Shown: positions 7,784 through 15,777 of the stretch, one piece after another
Layout of the letters: each line of letters starts with the position of its first letter
Position numbering within the stretch: the stretch's first letter is position 1
Assembly: GCF_024721155.1 (NCBI RefSeq)
Contig: NZ_JAHVAP010000020.1
Span: 1-53,920 of the forward strand
Direction: 5' to 3'
Origin: Mucilaginibacter phenanthrenivorans
GTDB taxonomy: Bacteria > Bacteroidota > Bacteroidia > Sphingobacteriales > Sphingobacteriaceae
Length of the DNA stretch: 53,920 bases
The notes under the pieces: model-generated
The model's database searches: none
Told to the model about the DNA's origin: nothing
Seen by the model: only the letters and a program-made list of their open reading frames with translations
Translations under genes and position numbers: made by a program

Positions 7784-8182
7784 ATGAATACAGATCCAAT
7801 CGCAGATTATCTTACAAGAGTAAGGAATGCTATTAAGGCCAACCATCGGGTTGTTGAAATTCCTGCATCAAATCTGAAAAAGGAAATCACTAAGGTGCTT
7901 TTCGACAAAGGTTACATTGCTAATTTTAAGTTTGAGGATAATGGTCCTCAGGGCACCATCAAGGTAGCTTTGAAATACCACCCGATAACTAAAGTTTCTG
8001 CTATCCGCAGCATTGCACGCATCAGTAAACCAGGTTTGAGGAAATACGCAGGCATGGATAATATGCCAAGAGTATTAAATGGTTTAGGTATCGCCATCCT
8101 GTCGACTTCTAAAGGTGTAATGACCGATAAAGAAGCACGCGCACAGAATGTTGGCGGTGAGGTTTTATGCTACGTATATTAA
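7784..8182 (+). CDS. rpsH: Ribosomal protein S8
   Basis: 132 residues. S8 binds 16S helix 21 and in E. coli represses the spc operon. MNTDPIADYLTRVRNA and the C-terminal ILSTSKGVMTDKEAR are diagnostic. It follows a 141-base gap containing the heptamer hairpin, the longest gap in the spc part. Confidence 0.97.
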   Translation: MNTDPIADYLTRVRNAIKANHRVVEIPASNLKKEITKVLFDKGYIANFKFEDNGPQGTIKVALKYHPITKVSAIRSIARISKPGLRKYAGMDNMPRVLNGLGIAILSTSKGVMTDKEARAQNVGGEVLCYVY

Positions 8183-8199
8183 TAGGAGGAAATTAAGCA

Positions 8200-8757
8200 A
8201 TGTCAAGAGTAGGAAAATCACCTATAGCACTACCACAGGGAGTTACAATTACAGTATCAGCAGATAATGTTGTTACCGTAAAAGGCCCTAAAGGTGAGTT
8301 GCATCAGGCTGTTGACAGTGATATCACTGTTGAACAGGAAGAAGGAAATCTGGTTGTAAAACGCCCTTCTGATCAAAAGCGTCATAAAGCATTACACGGC
8401 TTATACCGTGCATTGATCAACAATATGGTTGTAGGCGTAACTGCCGGTTACACAATCCAGCAGGAATTAGTTGGTGTAGGTTACCGCGCAACCAATACAG
8501 GTAATACATTAGATTTAGTATTGGGATATTCTCACCACTATGTTTTCGAATTACCAAAAGAAATAAAAGTTTCAACAACTGCTGAGAAGGGTAAAAACCC
8601 TACCATCATTTTAGAGTCTATCGATAAACAACTTATTGGCCAGGTAGCAGCGAAGATCCGCTCGTTACGTGCACCAGAGCCTTACAAGGGTAAGGGTATC
8701 AAGTTTGTTGGCGAAGTATTGAGAAGAAAAGCAGGTAAATCAGCATCTAAAAAATAA
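8200..8757 (+). CDS. rplF: Ribosomal protein L6
   Basis: 185 residues, two L6 domains. MSRVGKSPIALPQGVTITV at the start and PEPYKGKGIKFVGEVLRRKAGK at the end are diagnostic. A purine-rich AGGAGGAAATTAAG (8186-8199 region) precedes the start, one of the few Shine-Dalgarno-like sequences here. Confidence 0.97.
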   Translation: MSRVGKSPIALPQGVTITVSADNVVTVKGPKGELHQAVDSDITVEQEEGNLVVKRPSDQKRHKALHGLYRALINNMVVGVTAGYTIQQELVGVGYRATNTGNTLDLVLGYSHHYVFELPKEIKVSTTAEKGKNPTIILESIDKQLIGQVAAKIRSLRAPEPYKGKGIKFVGEVLRRKAGKSASKK

Positions 8758-8762
8758 TCGTC

Positions 8763-9122
8763 ATGGCAGCTAGAGCAAAATTATCAAGAAGAGACAGGAT
8801 TAAGATGGGGATCAGGAAGCGCCTTTCAGGTTCTTCAATACGTCCGCGCCTGTCAGTATACAGAAGCAATAAAGGTATCTACGCACAGATCATTGACGAT
8901 GTGACCGGAAAGACATTAGTGTCTGCCTCATCATTATCAAAAGATTTTACTGCAGCAGAAGGCACTAAAATTGATCAGTCGGTTGCCGTTGGCAAACTGG
9001 TTGCATCAAAAGCAATTGCAGCAGGCATTAAGGATGTGGTTTTCGACAGGAACGGTTATTTGTACCATGGTCGTGTTAAATCATTGGCTGAAGGTGCACG
9101 TGAAGGTGGTTTAAACTTTTAA
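8763..9122 (+). CDS. rplR: Ribosomal protein L18
   Basis: 119 residues, 5S rRNA-binding protein working with L5 and L25. The segments RPRLSVYRSNKGIYAQIIDD and VVFDRNGYLYHGRVKSLAEGAREGG are diagnostic. Confidence 0.97.
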   Translation: MAARAKLSRRDRIKMGIRKRLSGSSIRPRLSVYRSNKGIYAQIIDDVTGKTLVSASSLSKDFTAAEGTKIDQSVAVGKLVASKAIAAGIKDVVFDRNGYLYHGRVKSLAEGAREGGLNF

Positions 9123-9134
9123 TCGAAAAGAGAA

Positions 9135-9653
9135 ATGTCAACAATCAACATAAAAAGAGTAAAAACAAGCGAGATCGAATTAAAAGACCGCTTGGTAAGC
9201 ATACAGCGTGTTGCCAAAGTAACCAAAGGTGGCCGTACATTCAGCTTCAGTGCCATTGTGGTAGTGGGTGATGAGAACGGTGTTGTAGGTTACGGTTTGG
9301 GTAAAGCTAAAGAAGTTACTGAAGCTATTGCTAAAGGTATTGATGATGCTAAAAAGAACCTTGTAAAGGTTCCTATTATCAACAGCACTATACCTCACGA
9401 GCAGATCGGTAAATTTTCAGGTGGTTTTGTTTTCATCAAGCCAGCTGCGAACGGTACCGGTGTAATTGCTGGTGGTGCAATGCGTGCTGTATTAGAATCA
9501 GCCGGCATCCACAACGTATTGGCAAAATCAAAAGGTTCATCAAACCCGCACAACGTGGTTAAGGCAACTGTATCGGCATTATCACAATTACGTGATGCTT
9601 ATACCGTAGCACAACAACGCGGCGTTAGTTTAGGTAAAGTATTTAACGGATAA
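9135..9653 (+). CDS. rpsE: Ribosomal protein S5
   Basis: 172 residues, fidelity-related 30S protein. The double-stranded-RNA-binding N-domain with GGRTFSFSAIVVVGDENGVVGYGLGKAKEV and the C-terminal GGAMRAVLESAGIHNVLAKS segment are intact. Confidence 0.97.
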   Translation: MSTINIKRVKTSEIELKDRLVSIQRVAKVTKGGRTFSFSAIVVVGDENGVVGYGLGKAKEVTEAIAKGIDDAKKNLVKVPIINSTIPHEQIGKFSGGFVFIKPAANGTGVIAGGAMRAVLESAGIHNVLAKSKGSSNPHNVVKATVSALSQLRDAYTVAQQRGVSLGKVFNG

Positions 9654-9659
9654 TCTGTC

Positions 9660-9839
9660 ATGGCAAAAATCAAAATAACCCAGATTAAAAGCGTGATCGA
9701 CAGAAGTGAGCGCCAAAAACGTACGGTTGAGGCCCTGGGCTTAAGAAAGATCAACCACAGTGTAGAAGTTGAAGCTACTGCAGCTATCATCGGTATGGTT
9801 AAAAAAGTTAATCACCTGGTAGCGGTAGAAAATATTTAA
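9660..9839 (+). CDS. rpmD: Ribosomal protein L30
   Basis: 59 residues, small but complete. It reads MAKIKITQIKSVIDRSERQK, then LGLRKINHSVEVE and a C-terminus VKKVNHLVAVENI, the L30 pattern. It sits between rpsE (6 bases) and rplO (4 bases), the canonical place. Confidence 0.95.
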   Translation: MAKIKITQIKSVIDRSERQKRTVEALGLRKINHSVEVEATAAIIGMVKKVNHLVAVENI

Positions 9840-9843
9840 TATC

Positions 9844-10290
9844 ATGAATTTAAGTAATCTAAAACCTGCAGAAGGTTCTACTAAAAATAGAAAAAGAATT
9901 GGCCGTGGTACTGGTTCAGGCCGTGGCGGAACATCAACCCGTGGCCATAAAGGCGCCGGTTCGCGTTCAGGTACCAGCACTAAGGTTGGTTTCGAAGGTG
10001 GCCAGATGCCATTACAGCGCCGTGTACCTAAGGTTGGCTTTAAAAACCCTAACCGTGTTGAATACACTGGTGTAAACCTTGATGTGTTACAGGCATTAAC
10101 TGAGAAATATTCTTTATCATCAGTTGATTTTGATACACTGAAAGAGCACGGATTGGCATCACGTAACGACCTTGTTAAAATATTAGGCCGTGGCGAACTG
10201 AAAGCCAAATTAGAAGTTAAAGCCCATGCATTTACTGCTACCGCTCAAAAAGCTATCGAAGCAGCAGGTGGTACCATAGTTAAGCTATAA
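9844..10290 (+). CDS. rplO: Ribosomal protein L15
   Basis: 148 residues. The Gly/Arg-rich N-terminus (KNRKRIGRGTGSGRGGTSTRG) and GGQMPLQRRVPKVGF are diagnostic. L15 is a late-assembly 23S-binding protein. Confidence 0.97.
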   Translation: MNLSNLKPAEGSTKNRKRIGRGTGSGRGGTSTRGHKGAGSRSGTSTKVGFEGGQMPLQRRVPKVGFKNPNRVEYTGVNLDVLQALTEKYSLSSVDFDTLKEHGLASRNDLVKILGRGELKAKLEVKAHAFTATAQKAIEAAGGTIVKL

Positions 10291-10297
10291 TTTTTCG

Positions 10298-11641
10298 ATG
10301 AAGAAATTTTTCACCACATTATCCAATATTTGGAAAATCGATGATTTAAGAGTGCGTATTACTAACACACTCTTATTTCTTTTAATATACCGTGTAGGCG
10401 CTTTCGTGGTTCTGCCGGGTGTTAATTACAACTCGCTTAATACGCAGCAGAATAAAGAAGGCATGGCCGGTTTGCTTAATCTGTTTGCAGGAGGATCGTT
10501 TTCACGAGCCTCAATTTTTGCATTGGGTGTGATGCCATATATTTCTGCTTCCATTGTGGTGCAACTATTGGGTATTGCTGTTCCTTATTTTGCCAAGTTG
10601 CAAAAAGAGGGTGAAAGCGGTAGGAACAAGATCAATCAGTGGACGCGCTACCTTACAATCGGTATTACTGCAGTGCAGGCTATCGCTTACTTAAGGTCAC
10701 AGATCTCTGCTGAGCAAATGGAGCTTGCTAACCCATATTTCACTATTTTGAATATGTGTGTATTAACAGCAGGTACCATGTTTGTGATGTGGTTAGGTGA
10801 AAAGATCACTGATAAAGGTATTGGAAATGGTATTTCACTCATCATCATGGTGGGTATTATATCAGCACTTCCCGGTGCATTTTTAACAGAGTTCCAGTCA
10901 CGCACATCAGGTGCTGGTGGATTGGTAACGTTCATAGTTGAAATTGTAGCGCTTATTGCAGTGGTAATGTTTACTGTGCTTATTGTACAGGGAACCCGTA
11001 AAATTGCAGTTCAGTATGCAAAGCGGATAGTTGGTAACAAGCAATACGGTGGCGTTCGCCAGTATATTCCTTTAAAGGTAAATGCAGCAGGGGTAATGCC
11101 GATCATATTTGCCCAGGCTATCATGTTCATTCCTACAACCATTCAGCAGCTTGCTCCTAAATTGGCGTCGAACAGCATATTAATGTCATTATCTGATGTT
11201 ACGGCATGGGGACACAATTTATTGTTTGCATTCCTGATCATTATCTTCACTTACTTCTATACGGCAATCACGGTTAATCCAAACCAAATGGCCGATGATA
11301 TGAAGAAGAATGGCGGCTTTATTCCGGGTGTTAAACCAGGAAGAGATACCGGCAGCTTTATTGATGGTGTAATTTCAAGAATTACCTTACCTGGTTCTAT
11401 AGCACTTGCTATTATAGCAGTTATCCCGGCTTTAGGCAGTCTTGTAGGTGTGTCACCATCGTTTGCCCGTTTCTTTGGCGGTACTTCATTAATTATATTA
11501 GTGGGTGTTGTTTTGGATACGCTACAGCAAATTGAAAGCCACCTGTTAATGCGCCATTATGATGGTTTAATGAAAACAGGAAGAATTAAAGGGCGTACGG
11601 CTATCCCGTCAGCGGATGGAACAAGCCAGCCTGTTATCTGA
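10298..11641 (+). CDS. secY: Protein translocase subunit SecY
   Basis: 447 residues, about ten membrane segments. It is the channel of the Sec translocon in the inner membrane, partnered with SecE and SecG, which are not in this window. The signatures LFAGGSFSRASIFALGVMPYISASI (start of TM2) and the cytosolic loop VNPNQMADDMKKNGGFIPGVKPG are present. Co-transcription with ribosomal proteins is the norm. Confidence 0.97.
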   Translation: MKKFFTTLSNIWKIDDLRVRITNTLLFLLIYRVGAFVVLPGVNYNSLNTQQNKEGMAGLLNLFAGGSFSRASIFALGVMPYISASIVVQLLGIAVPYFAKLQKEGESGRNKINQWTRYLTIGITAVQAIAYLRSQISAEQMELANPYFTILNMCVLTAGTMFVMWLGEKITDKGIGNGISLIIMVGIISALPGAFLTEFQSRTSGAGGLVTFIVEIVALIAVVMFTVLIVQGTRKIAVQYAKRIVGNKQYGGVRQYIPLKVNAAGVMPIIFAQAIMFIPTTIQQLAPKLASNSILMSLSDVTAWGHNLLFAFLIIIFTYFYTAITVNPNQMADDMKKNGGFIPGVKPGRDTGSFIDGVISRITLPGSIALAIIAVIPALGSLVGVSPSFARFFGGTSLIILVGVVLDTLQQIESHLLMRHYDGLMKTGRIKGRTAIPSADGTSQPVI

Positions 11642-11650
11642 TAATTTAAC

Positions 11651-12442
11651 ATGTCAAAGATTCATTATAAGTCTATCGAGGAGATAGAACTAATAAGAGA
11701 AAGTTCTTTACTTGTTTCCAAAACGCTTGGAGAGATTGCGAAGGTAATCCGTCCGGGTATTAAAACAATCGAATTAGACAAACTTGCAGAAACCTTTATC
11801 CGTGACAACGGAGGGGTTCCTGCATTTTTAAACTACCACGGCTTCCCTTATTCATTGTGTATCTCGATGAATGACCAGGTGGTACACGGTTTCCCGGGTA
11901 AGCATGTGCTTACCGATGGCGACGTAGTATCAGTTGATTGCGGGGTGATCCTGAATAAATACTTTGGTGATTCTGCTTTTACCTTTGCCATTGGCGAGGT
12001 TAGCGATACCGCAAAGAACCTGATGCGTGTTACGCGTGAATGCCTTGATCTTGGTGTTCAGAAAGCAGTAGCTGGAATGCGTGTTGGTGACATAGGTTAC
12101 GCCGTACAGGAGCATGCTGAAAGGCATGGTTATGGTGTGGTTAAGGAGCTGGTTGGACATGGTGTGGGTTTAGAGCTGCACGAGAAGCCCGAAGTACCTA
12201 ACTACGGTAAACGCGGAGCAGGTGTGAAGTTGGAGGAAGGAATGGTGATTGCTATTGAGCCGATGATTAACGCAGGTAAAGCAAGGGTTAAGTTTTGGGA
12301 CGATGGATGGACAGTATCAACCATTGATGGTAAGCCATCCGCTCATTATGAGCATACGGTTGCTGTCAGAAAGGGGCAACCCGATATACTTTCGACATTT
12401 TCTTACGTAGATAATGTTTTAAAAGAAAAAAATAATAATTAA
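11651..12442 (+). CDS. map: Methionine aminopeptidase type I
   Basis: 263 residues. It removes the initiator Met from new proteins using two metal ions. The metal ligands are visible: the Asp in SVDCGV, the Asp in FGDSAFTF, His in VGHGVG, Glu in IEPM and Glu in YEHTVAV. There is no N-terminal zinc-finger extension, so it is type Ia. It lies nine bases after secY. Confidence 0.95.
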   Translation: MSKIHYKSIEEIELIRESSLLVSKTLGEIAKVIRPGIKTIELDKLAETFIRDNGGVPAFLNYHGFPYSLCISMNDQVVHGFPGKHVLTDGDVVSVDCGVILNKYFGDSAFTFAIGEVSDTAKNLMRVTRECLDLGVQKAVAGMRVGDIGYAVQEHAERHGYGVVKELVGHGVGLELHEKPEVPNYGKRGAGVKLEEGMVIAIEPMINAGKARVKFWDDGWTVSTIDGKPSAHYEHTVAVRKGQPDILSTFSYVDNVLKEKNNN

Positions 12443-12453
12443 AATATTTTTAT

Positions 12454-12461
12454 TAATTTTG
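12454..12461 (+). promoter_or_regulatory. Possible -7 element before infA
   Basis: TAATTTTG matches TAnnTTTG exactly in the 63-base map-infA gap, but no TTTG or TTG lies 19 bases upstream. It may give extra transcription of infA and the downstream alpha-operon genes. Confidence 0.35.
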
Positions 12462-12505
12462 CATCCCGGTTTTAGGGCGGATAATTAAGTAATAATCAAT
12501 AAAAT

Positions 12506-12724
12506 ATGGCTAAACAATCATCGATTGAACAAGACGGAACAATTCGGGAGGCATTATCAAATGCAATGTTCAGGGTTGAACTGGAAAATGGTCATGAGAT
12601 TATTGCGCATATATCCGGGAAAATGCGGATGCACTACATCAAAATTTTACCTGGCGACAGGGTTAAACTGGAGATGAGTCCGTATGATTTAACAAAGGGT
12701 AGAATAACCTATAGATATAAATAA
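12506..12724 (+). CDS. infA: Translation initiation factor IF-1
   Basis: 72 residues, exact family length, one S1/OB domain. MAKQSSIEQDGTI, FRVELENGHEIIAHISGKMR and PYDLTKGRITYRYK are diagnostic. It occupies the 30S A site during initiation. Confidence 0.97.
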   Translation: MAKQSSIEQDGTIREALSNAMFRVELENGHEIIAHISGKMRMHYIKILPGDRVKLEMSPYDLTKGRITYRYK

Positions 12725-12732
12725 TAAACGAG

Positions 12733-12849
12733 ATGAAAGTTAGAGCATCCATTAAAAAACGCAGCGTTGATTGCAAGATCATCCGTCGCAACGGGAAACT
12801 TTATGTGATCAACAAAAAGAATCCTAAGTTTAAACAACGTCAGGGATAA
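12733..12849 (+). CDS. rpmJ: Ribosomal protein L36, zinc-free form
   Basis: 38 residues. It reads MKVRASIKKRSVDCKIIRRN and ends NPKFKQRQG, the L36 pattern. Only one of the four zinc ligands (a single Cys) is present, so it is the zinc-independent type. It lies eight bases after infA. Confidence 0.95.
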   Translation: MKVRASIKKRSVDCKIIRRNGKLYVINKKNPKFKQRQG

Positions 12850-12871
12850 TTAAAGAAATTGTAGTAATTCG

Positions 12872-12888
12872 TACAACGGTGGCCCGCC
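12872..12888 (+). promoter_or_regulatory. Leader hairpin upstream of rpsM
   Basis: AACGGT and GCCGTT can pair around GGCCC (one G-T pair) in the 73-base rpmJ-rpsM gap, 35 bases before the rpsM start. Similar short GC stems lie before rplC, rpsD and rplQ. Confidence 0.35.
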
Positions 12889-12922
12889 GTTCGGTTATTG
12901 CGTAAAAATACAAACAAAAAAT

Positions 12923-13300
12923 ATGGCAAGGATTTCAGGTATTGATTTACCAAAGAATAAAAGAGGCGAGATTGGCCTAACCTACATTTACGGTATTGGC
13001 CGTTCAACAGCTCAAAGAATTTTGACTGAAGCTGGAATTGATTTTGATACGAAGGTTCAAGATTGGAATGATGATCAATTAGCTATCATCCGTGGTATAA
13101 TTAACGATCAGATCAAGGTTGAAGGTTCATTGCGTTCAGAAGTTCAGTTGAACATTAAGCGTTTAATGGATATAGGTTGCTACCGTGGTACCCGTCACCG
13201 TAAAGGTTTGCCTTTGCGTGGTCAGCGTACTAAGAACAACTCACGTACCCGTAAAGGAAAACGTAAGACAGTTGCTAATAAGAAGAAAGCTACTAAATAG
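12923..13300 (+). CDS. rpsM: Ribosomal protein S13
   Basis: 125 residues. MARISGIDLPKNKRGEIGLTYIYGIGRS and the helix-two-turn-helix followed by the basic tail RHRKGLPLRGQRTKNNSRTRKG are diagnostic. S13 contacts the P-site tRNA and 50S bridge. Confidence 0.97.
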   Translation: MARISGIDLPKNKRGEIGLTYIYGIGRSTAQRILTEAGIDFDTKVQDWNDDQLAIIRGIINDQIKVEGSLRSEVQLNIKRLMDIGCYRGTRHRKGLPLRGQRTKNNSRTRKGKRKTVANKKKATK

Positions 13301-13301
13301 T

Positions 13302-13330
13302 GATTAGTGATTGGAGGACAGAGATTAGTT
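13302..13330. repeat. Heptamer-phased repeat after rpsM
   Basis: Units GATTAGT, GATTGGA, GGACAGA, GATTAGT run head to tail in the 128-base gap before rpsK. They belong to the same degenerate heptamer family as 7652-7705 and 15584-15615. Confidence 0.5.
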
Positions 13331-13428
13331 TCTGCACTTCGTCATTAGGATTACCTGATTATATAACTCATTAATGGGTCCGGGTTATTCGCTAACTCAG
13401 TAATTCATTAATAAAATAATTAAAGAAA

Positions 13429-13818
13429 ATGGCTAAGACCAAAAAAGTAACCAAAAAGCGTATTGTAATTGTCGAGTCGGTTGGCGAGGCACACATCAAC
13501 GCTACTTTCAACAACATCATCATTACCCTTACCAACAAAACAGGCCAGGCTATTTCATGGTCGTCTGCAGGTAAAATGGGTTTTAAAGGATCAAAAAAGA
13601 ATACTCCGTATGCTGCCGGTCAGGCTGCTTCTGATTGCGGTAAAGTTGCCTATGATTTAGGCTTACGCAAGGTTGAAGTATTTGTAAAAGGCCCGGGTGC
13701 TGGTCGTGAATCAGCAATCCGTACTTTGCAGACTGCAGGTATCGAAGTAACTACTATAAAAGACATTACACCGCTTCCGCATAACGGTTGCCGCCCTTCA
13801 AAAAGGAGAAGAGTTTAA
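13429..13818 (+). CDS. rpsK: Ribosomal protein S11
   Basis: 129 residues. [38 protein letters not shown]-like core and the C-terminal [19 protein letters not shown] are diagnostic. S11 lies on the 30S platform. Confidence 0.97.
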   Translation: [129 protein letters not shown]

Positions 13819-13848
13819 TTAACAATTTTTTTAAAGCTAAGATTCGAC

Positions 13849-13863
13849 AGCTGCGGGCTGTTT
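13849..13863 (+). promoter_or_regulatory. Leader hairpin upstream of rpsD
   Basis: ACAGC, loop TGCGG and GCTGT form a perfect 5-bp stem in the 68-base rpsK-rpsD gap. S4 controls its operon in several phyla, so this is a candidate site; the inference is from position alone. Confidence 0.35.
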
Positions 13864-13886
13864 GATACTTTAAAAACCACACAAAA

Positions 13887-14495
13887 ATGGCTAGATATAC
13901 AGGACCAAAATCCAAAATTGCGCGCCGTTTCCGTGAGCCGATCTTCGGTCCGGATAAGGCGTTAGAAAGAAAAAATTACCCACCGGGTATGCATGGTGCT
14001 TCCAAAAGAAGAGGAAAGCAATCAGAGTATTCAACCCAGTTGATGGAGAAACAAAAAGTTAAGTACACTTACGGTGTATTAGAGCGTCAGTTCGAAAACT
14101 TGTTTCACCGCGCTTCCGCTAAAGAAGGCATCACAGGCGAAAACTTATTGAAGTTTTTAGAGGCCCGTTTAGATAACGCAGTATACCGTTTAGGTATTTC
14201 CCCAACCCGTTCAGGTGCACGCCAGTTAGTTGGCCACAAGCACATTACTGTTAACGGCGAGGTTGTAAACATTGCATCTTATGCTTTAAGAGCAGGTGAC
14301 GTTATCGCAGTTCGCGAAAAATCAAAATCATTAGAGGCAATTGCAAATTCAGTGGCTGGCCGCAGAATTAACAAATACAGCTGGCTTGAATGGGATGCTG
14401 CCAATTTAACAGGCAAATTCCTTAACTATCCAAATCGCGATGAGATCCCTGAAAATATCAAGGAAAACCTTATCGTCGAGTTGTACTCAAAATAA
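13887..14495 (+). CDS. rpsD: Ribosomal protein S4
   Basis: 202 residues. MARYTGPKSKIARRFREPIFG at the start lacks the Cys residues of the zinc-binding form. The S4 RNA-binding domain (RLDNAVYRLGISPTRSGARQLVGHKHI) is at about 92-120. S4 is a primary 16S binder and fidelity protein. Confidence 0.97.
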   Translation: MARYTGPKSKIARRFREPIFGPDKALERKNYPPGMHGASKRRGKQSEYSTQLMEKQKVKYTYGVLERQFENLFHRASAKEGITGENLLKFLEARLDNAVYRLGISPTRSGARQLVGHKHITVNGEVVNIASYALRAGDVIAVREKSKSLEAIANSVAGRRINKYSWLEWDAANLTGKFLNYPNRDEIPENIKENLIVELYSK

Positions 14496-14517
14496 TAACG
14501 ATACTTATCCGCATTAT

Positions 14518-14543
14518 GATTGGCAGATTCTGCCAATCTTTTT
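14518..14543 (+). terminator. Terminator-like hairpin between rpsD and rpoA
   Basis: GATTGGCAG, ATT, CTGCCAATC form a perfect 9-bp stem (14518-14538) followed directly by TTTTT (14539-14543). It has the shape of an intrinsic terminator inside the operon, so it may reduce transcription of rpoA and rplQ relative to rpsD or act as an attenuator. Confidence 0.65.
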
Positions 14544-14589
14544 GTGGTTTAAATCATTTCAATTAGTAAACAATAAATAAAAGATATAA

Positions 14590-15582
14590 ATGGCAATTTT
14601 AGCATTTCAAAAACCAGACAAGGTTATCATGCAGAAATCAACTGATTTTGATGGCACGTTTGAGTTTCGTCCGTTAGAACCAGGCTTCGGTATAACCATT
14701 GGTAATGCTCTGCGTCGTATCTTACTTTCATCACTTGAAGGTTATGCGATCACATCTGTTCGTTTTTCAGGCGTGATGCATGAGTTTTCAACCATTAAAG
14801 GTGTTGTTGAAGATGTTACCGAAATTATACTTAACCTTAAACAAGTTAGGTTTAAGAAAACAGGTGAATCTGGCGACAGCGAAAAGATATTTGTTATCAT
14901 TAATGGCCAGGACGCTTTTAATGCAGGTGACATCACCAAATTCTCAAATAACTTTACAGTTTTAAATCCTGATCTTGTTATTTGTAACATGGATTCTTCA
15001 GTAACGCTTGAAATTGAGCTTACAGTAAGTAAAGGCCGTGGCTACGTTCCAAGTGAAGAAAACAAAAATCCTGACGCTAACGTAGGTGTAATAGCTATCG
15101 ACTCGATCTATACGCCTATCAAAAACGTTAAATATACTATCGAGAACTATCGTGTGGAACAAAAAACAGACTATGAGAAATTAGTTCTGGATATTACCAC
15201 TGATGGCTCTATTCATCCTGAAGATGCACTTAAAGAAGCTGCTAAGATCCTTATCCAGCACTTTATGTTGTTCAGCGATGAGAACATGATGCTTGAAGCA
15301 CAGGCTAAGGAAGAAACTAAGGAAGTTGATGAGGAAATTTTACACATGCGTAAGATCCTTAAAACTGAATTGGTTGACCTTGATCTTTCTGTACGTGCAT
15401 TAAATTGCCTTAAAGCTGCCGACATCCGCAGCCTGGCTGACTTAGTTTCATACGACGTTGCAGATATGCTTAAGTTCAGAAACTTTGGTAAAAAGTCATT
15501 AACTGAAATTCAGGACCTGGTTAAATCAAAAGGATTATCTTTTGGTATGAACCTGTCGAAATTCAAGTTAGACGAAGAATAA
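14590..15582 (+). CDS. rpoA: RNA polymerase alpha subunit
   Basis: 330 residues. The N-terminal assembly domain has FEFRPLEPGFGITIGNALRRILLSSLEGYA. A linker at about 235-250 leads to the C-terminal domain with LDLSVRALNCLKAADIRSLADL and FGKKSLTEIQDLV, which binds DNA and activators. It has normal length and sits between rpsD and rplQ as usual. Confidence 0.98.
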   Translation: MAILAFQKPDKVIMQKSTDFDGTFEFRPLEPGFGITIGNALRRILLSSLEGYAITSVRFSGVMHEFSTIKGVVEDVTEIILNLKQVRFKKTGESGDSEKIFVIINGQDAFNAGDITKFSNNFTVLNPDLVICNMDSSVTLEIELTVSKGRGYVPSEENKNPDANVGVIAIDSIYTPIKNVKYTIENYRVEQKTDYEKLVLDITTDGSIHPEDALKEAAKILIQHFMLFSDENMMLEAQAKEETKEVDEEILHMRKILKTELVDLDLSVRALNCLKAADIRSLADLVSYDVADMLKFRNFGKKSLTEIQDLVKSKGLSFGMNLSKFKLDEE

Positions 15583-15589
15583 TTAGAGA

Positions 15590-15641
15590 TTAGCGATTAG
15601 AGGTCAGAGATTAGTTCTGAAACTTTAATCGCTAATTTTTT
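15590..15641 (+). terminator. Heptamer repeat forming a terminator-like hairpin after rpoA
   Basis: TTAGCGATTA (15590-15599) pairs with TAATCGCTAA (15626-15635), followed by six T. The arm and loop are made of heptamer units (AGAGATT, AGCGATT, AGAGGTC, AGAGATT). A dispersed repeat seems to have been turned into a terminator or attenuator before rplQ. Confidence 0.5.
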
Positions 15642-15660
15642 ATATAATAATCGAGCAGTA

Positions 15661-15679
15661 TAGTGAGGCGATCTCACTA
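15661..15679 (+). other. Hairpin in the rpoA-rplQ gap
   Basis: TAGTGAG, loop GCGAT and CTCACTA form a perfect 7-bp stem. With the previous element and the stem at 15728-15742 it makes the 195-base rpoA-rplQ leader unusually structured. Confidence 0.4.
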
Positions 15680-15727
15680 CTCACCACTCAAATTAACAAC
15701 TGAGTATTTGCATAATTCCGAGGACTT

Positions 15728-15742
15728 GACGGTAACGCCGTC
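15728..15742 (+). promoter_or_regulatory. Leader hairpin upstream of rplQ
   Basis: GACGG, loop TAACG and CCGTC form a perfect 5-bp stem 35 bases before the rplQ start. It resembles the stems before rpsM and rpsD in size and position. Confidence 0.35.
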
Positions 15743-15777
15743 CGACGGTATGCACGTGCCACAAACAACAAAATACA

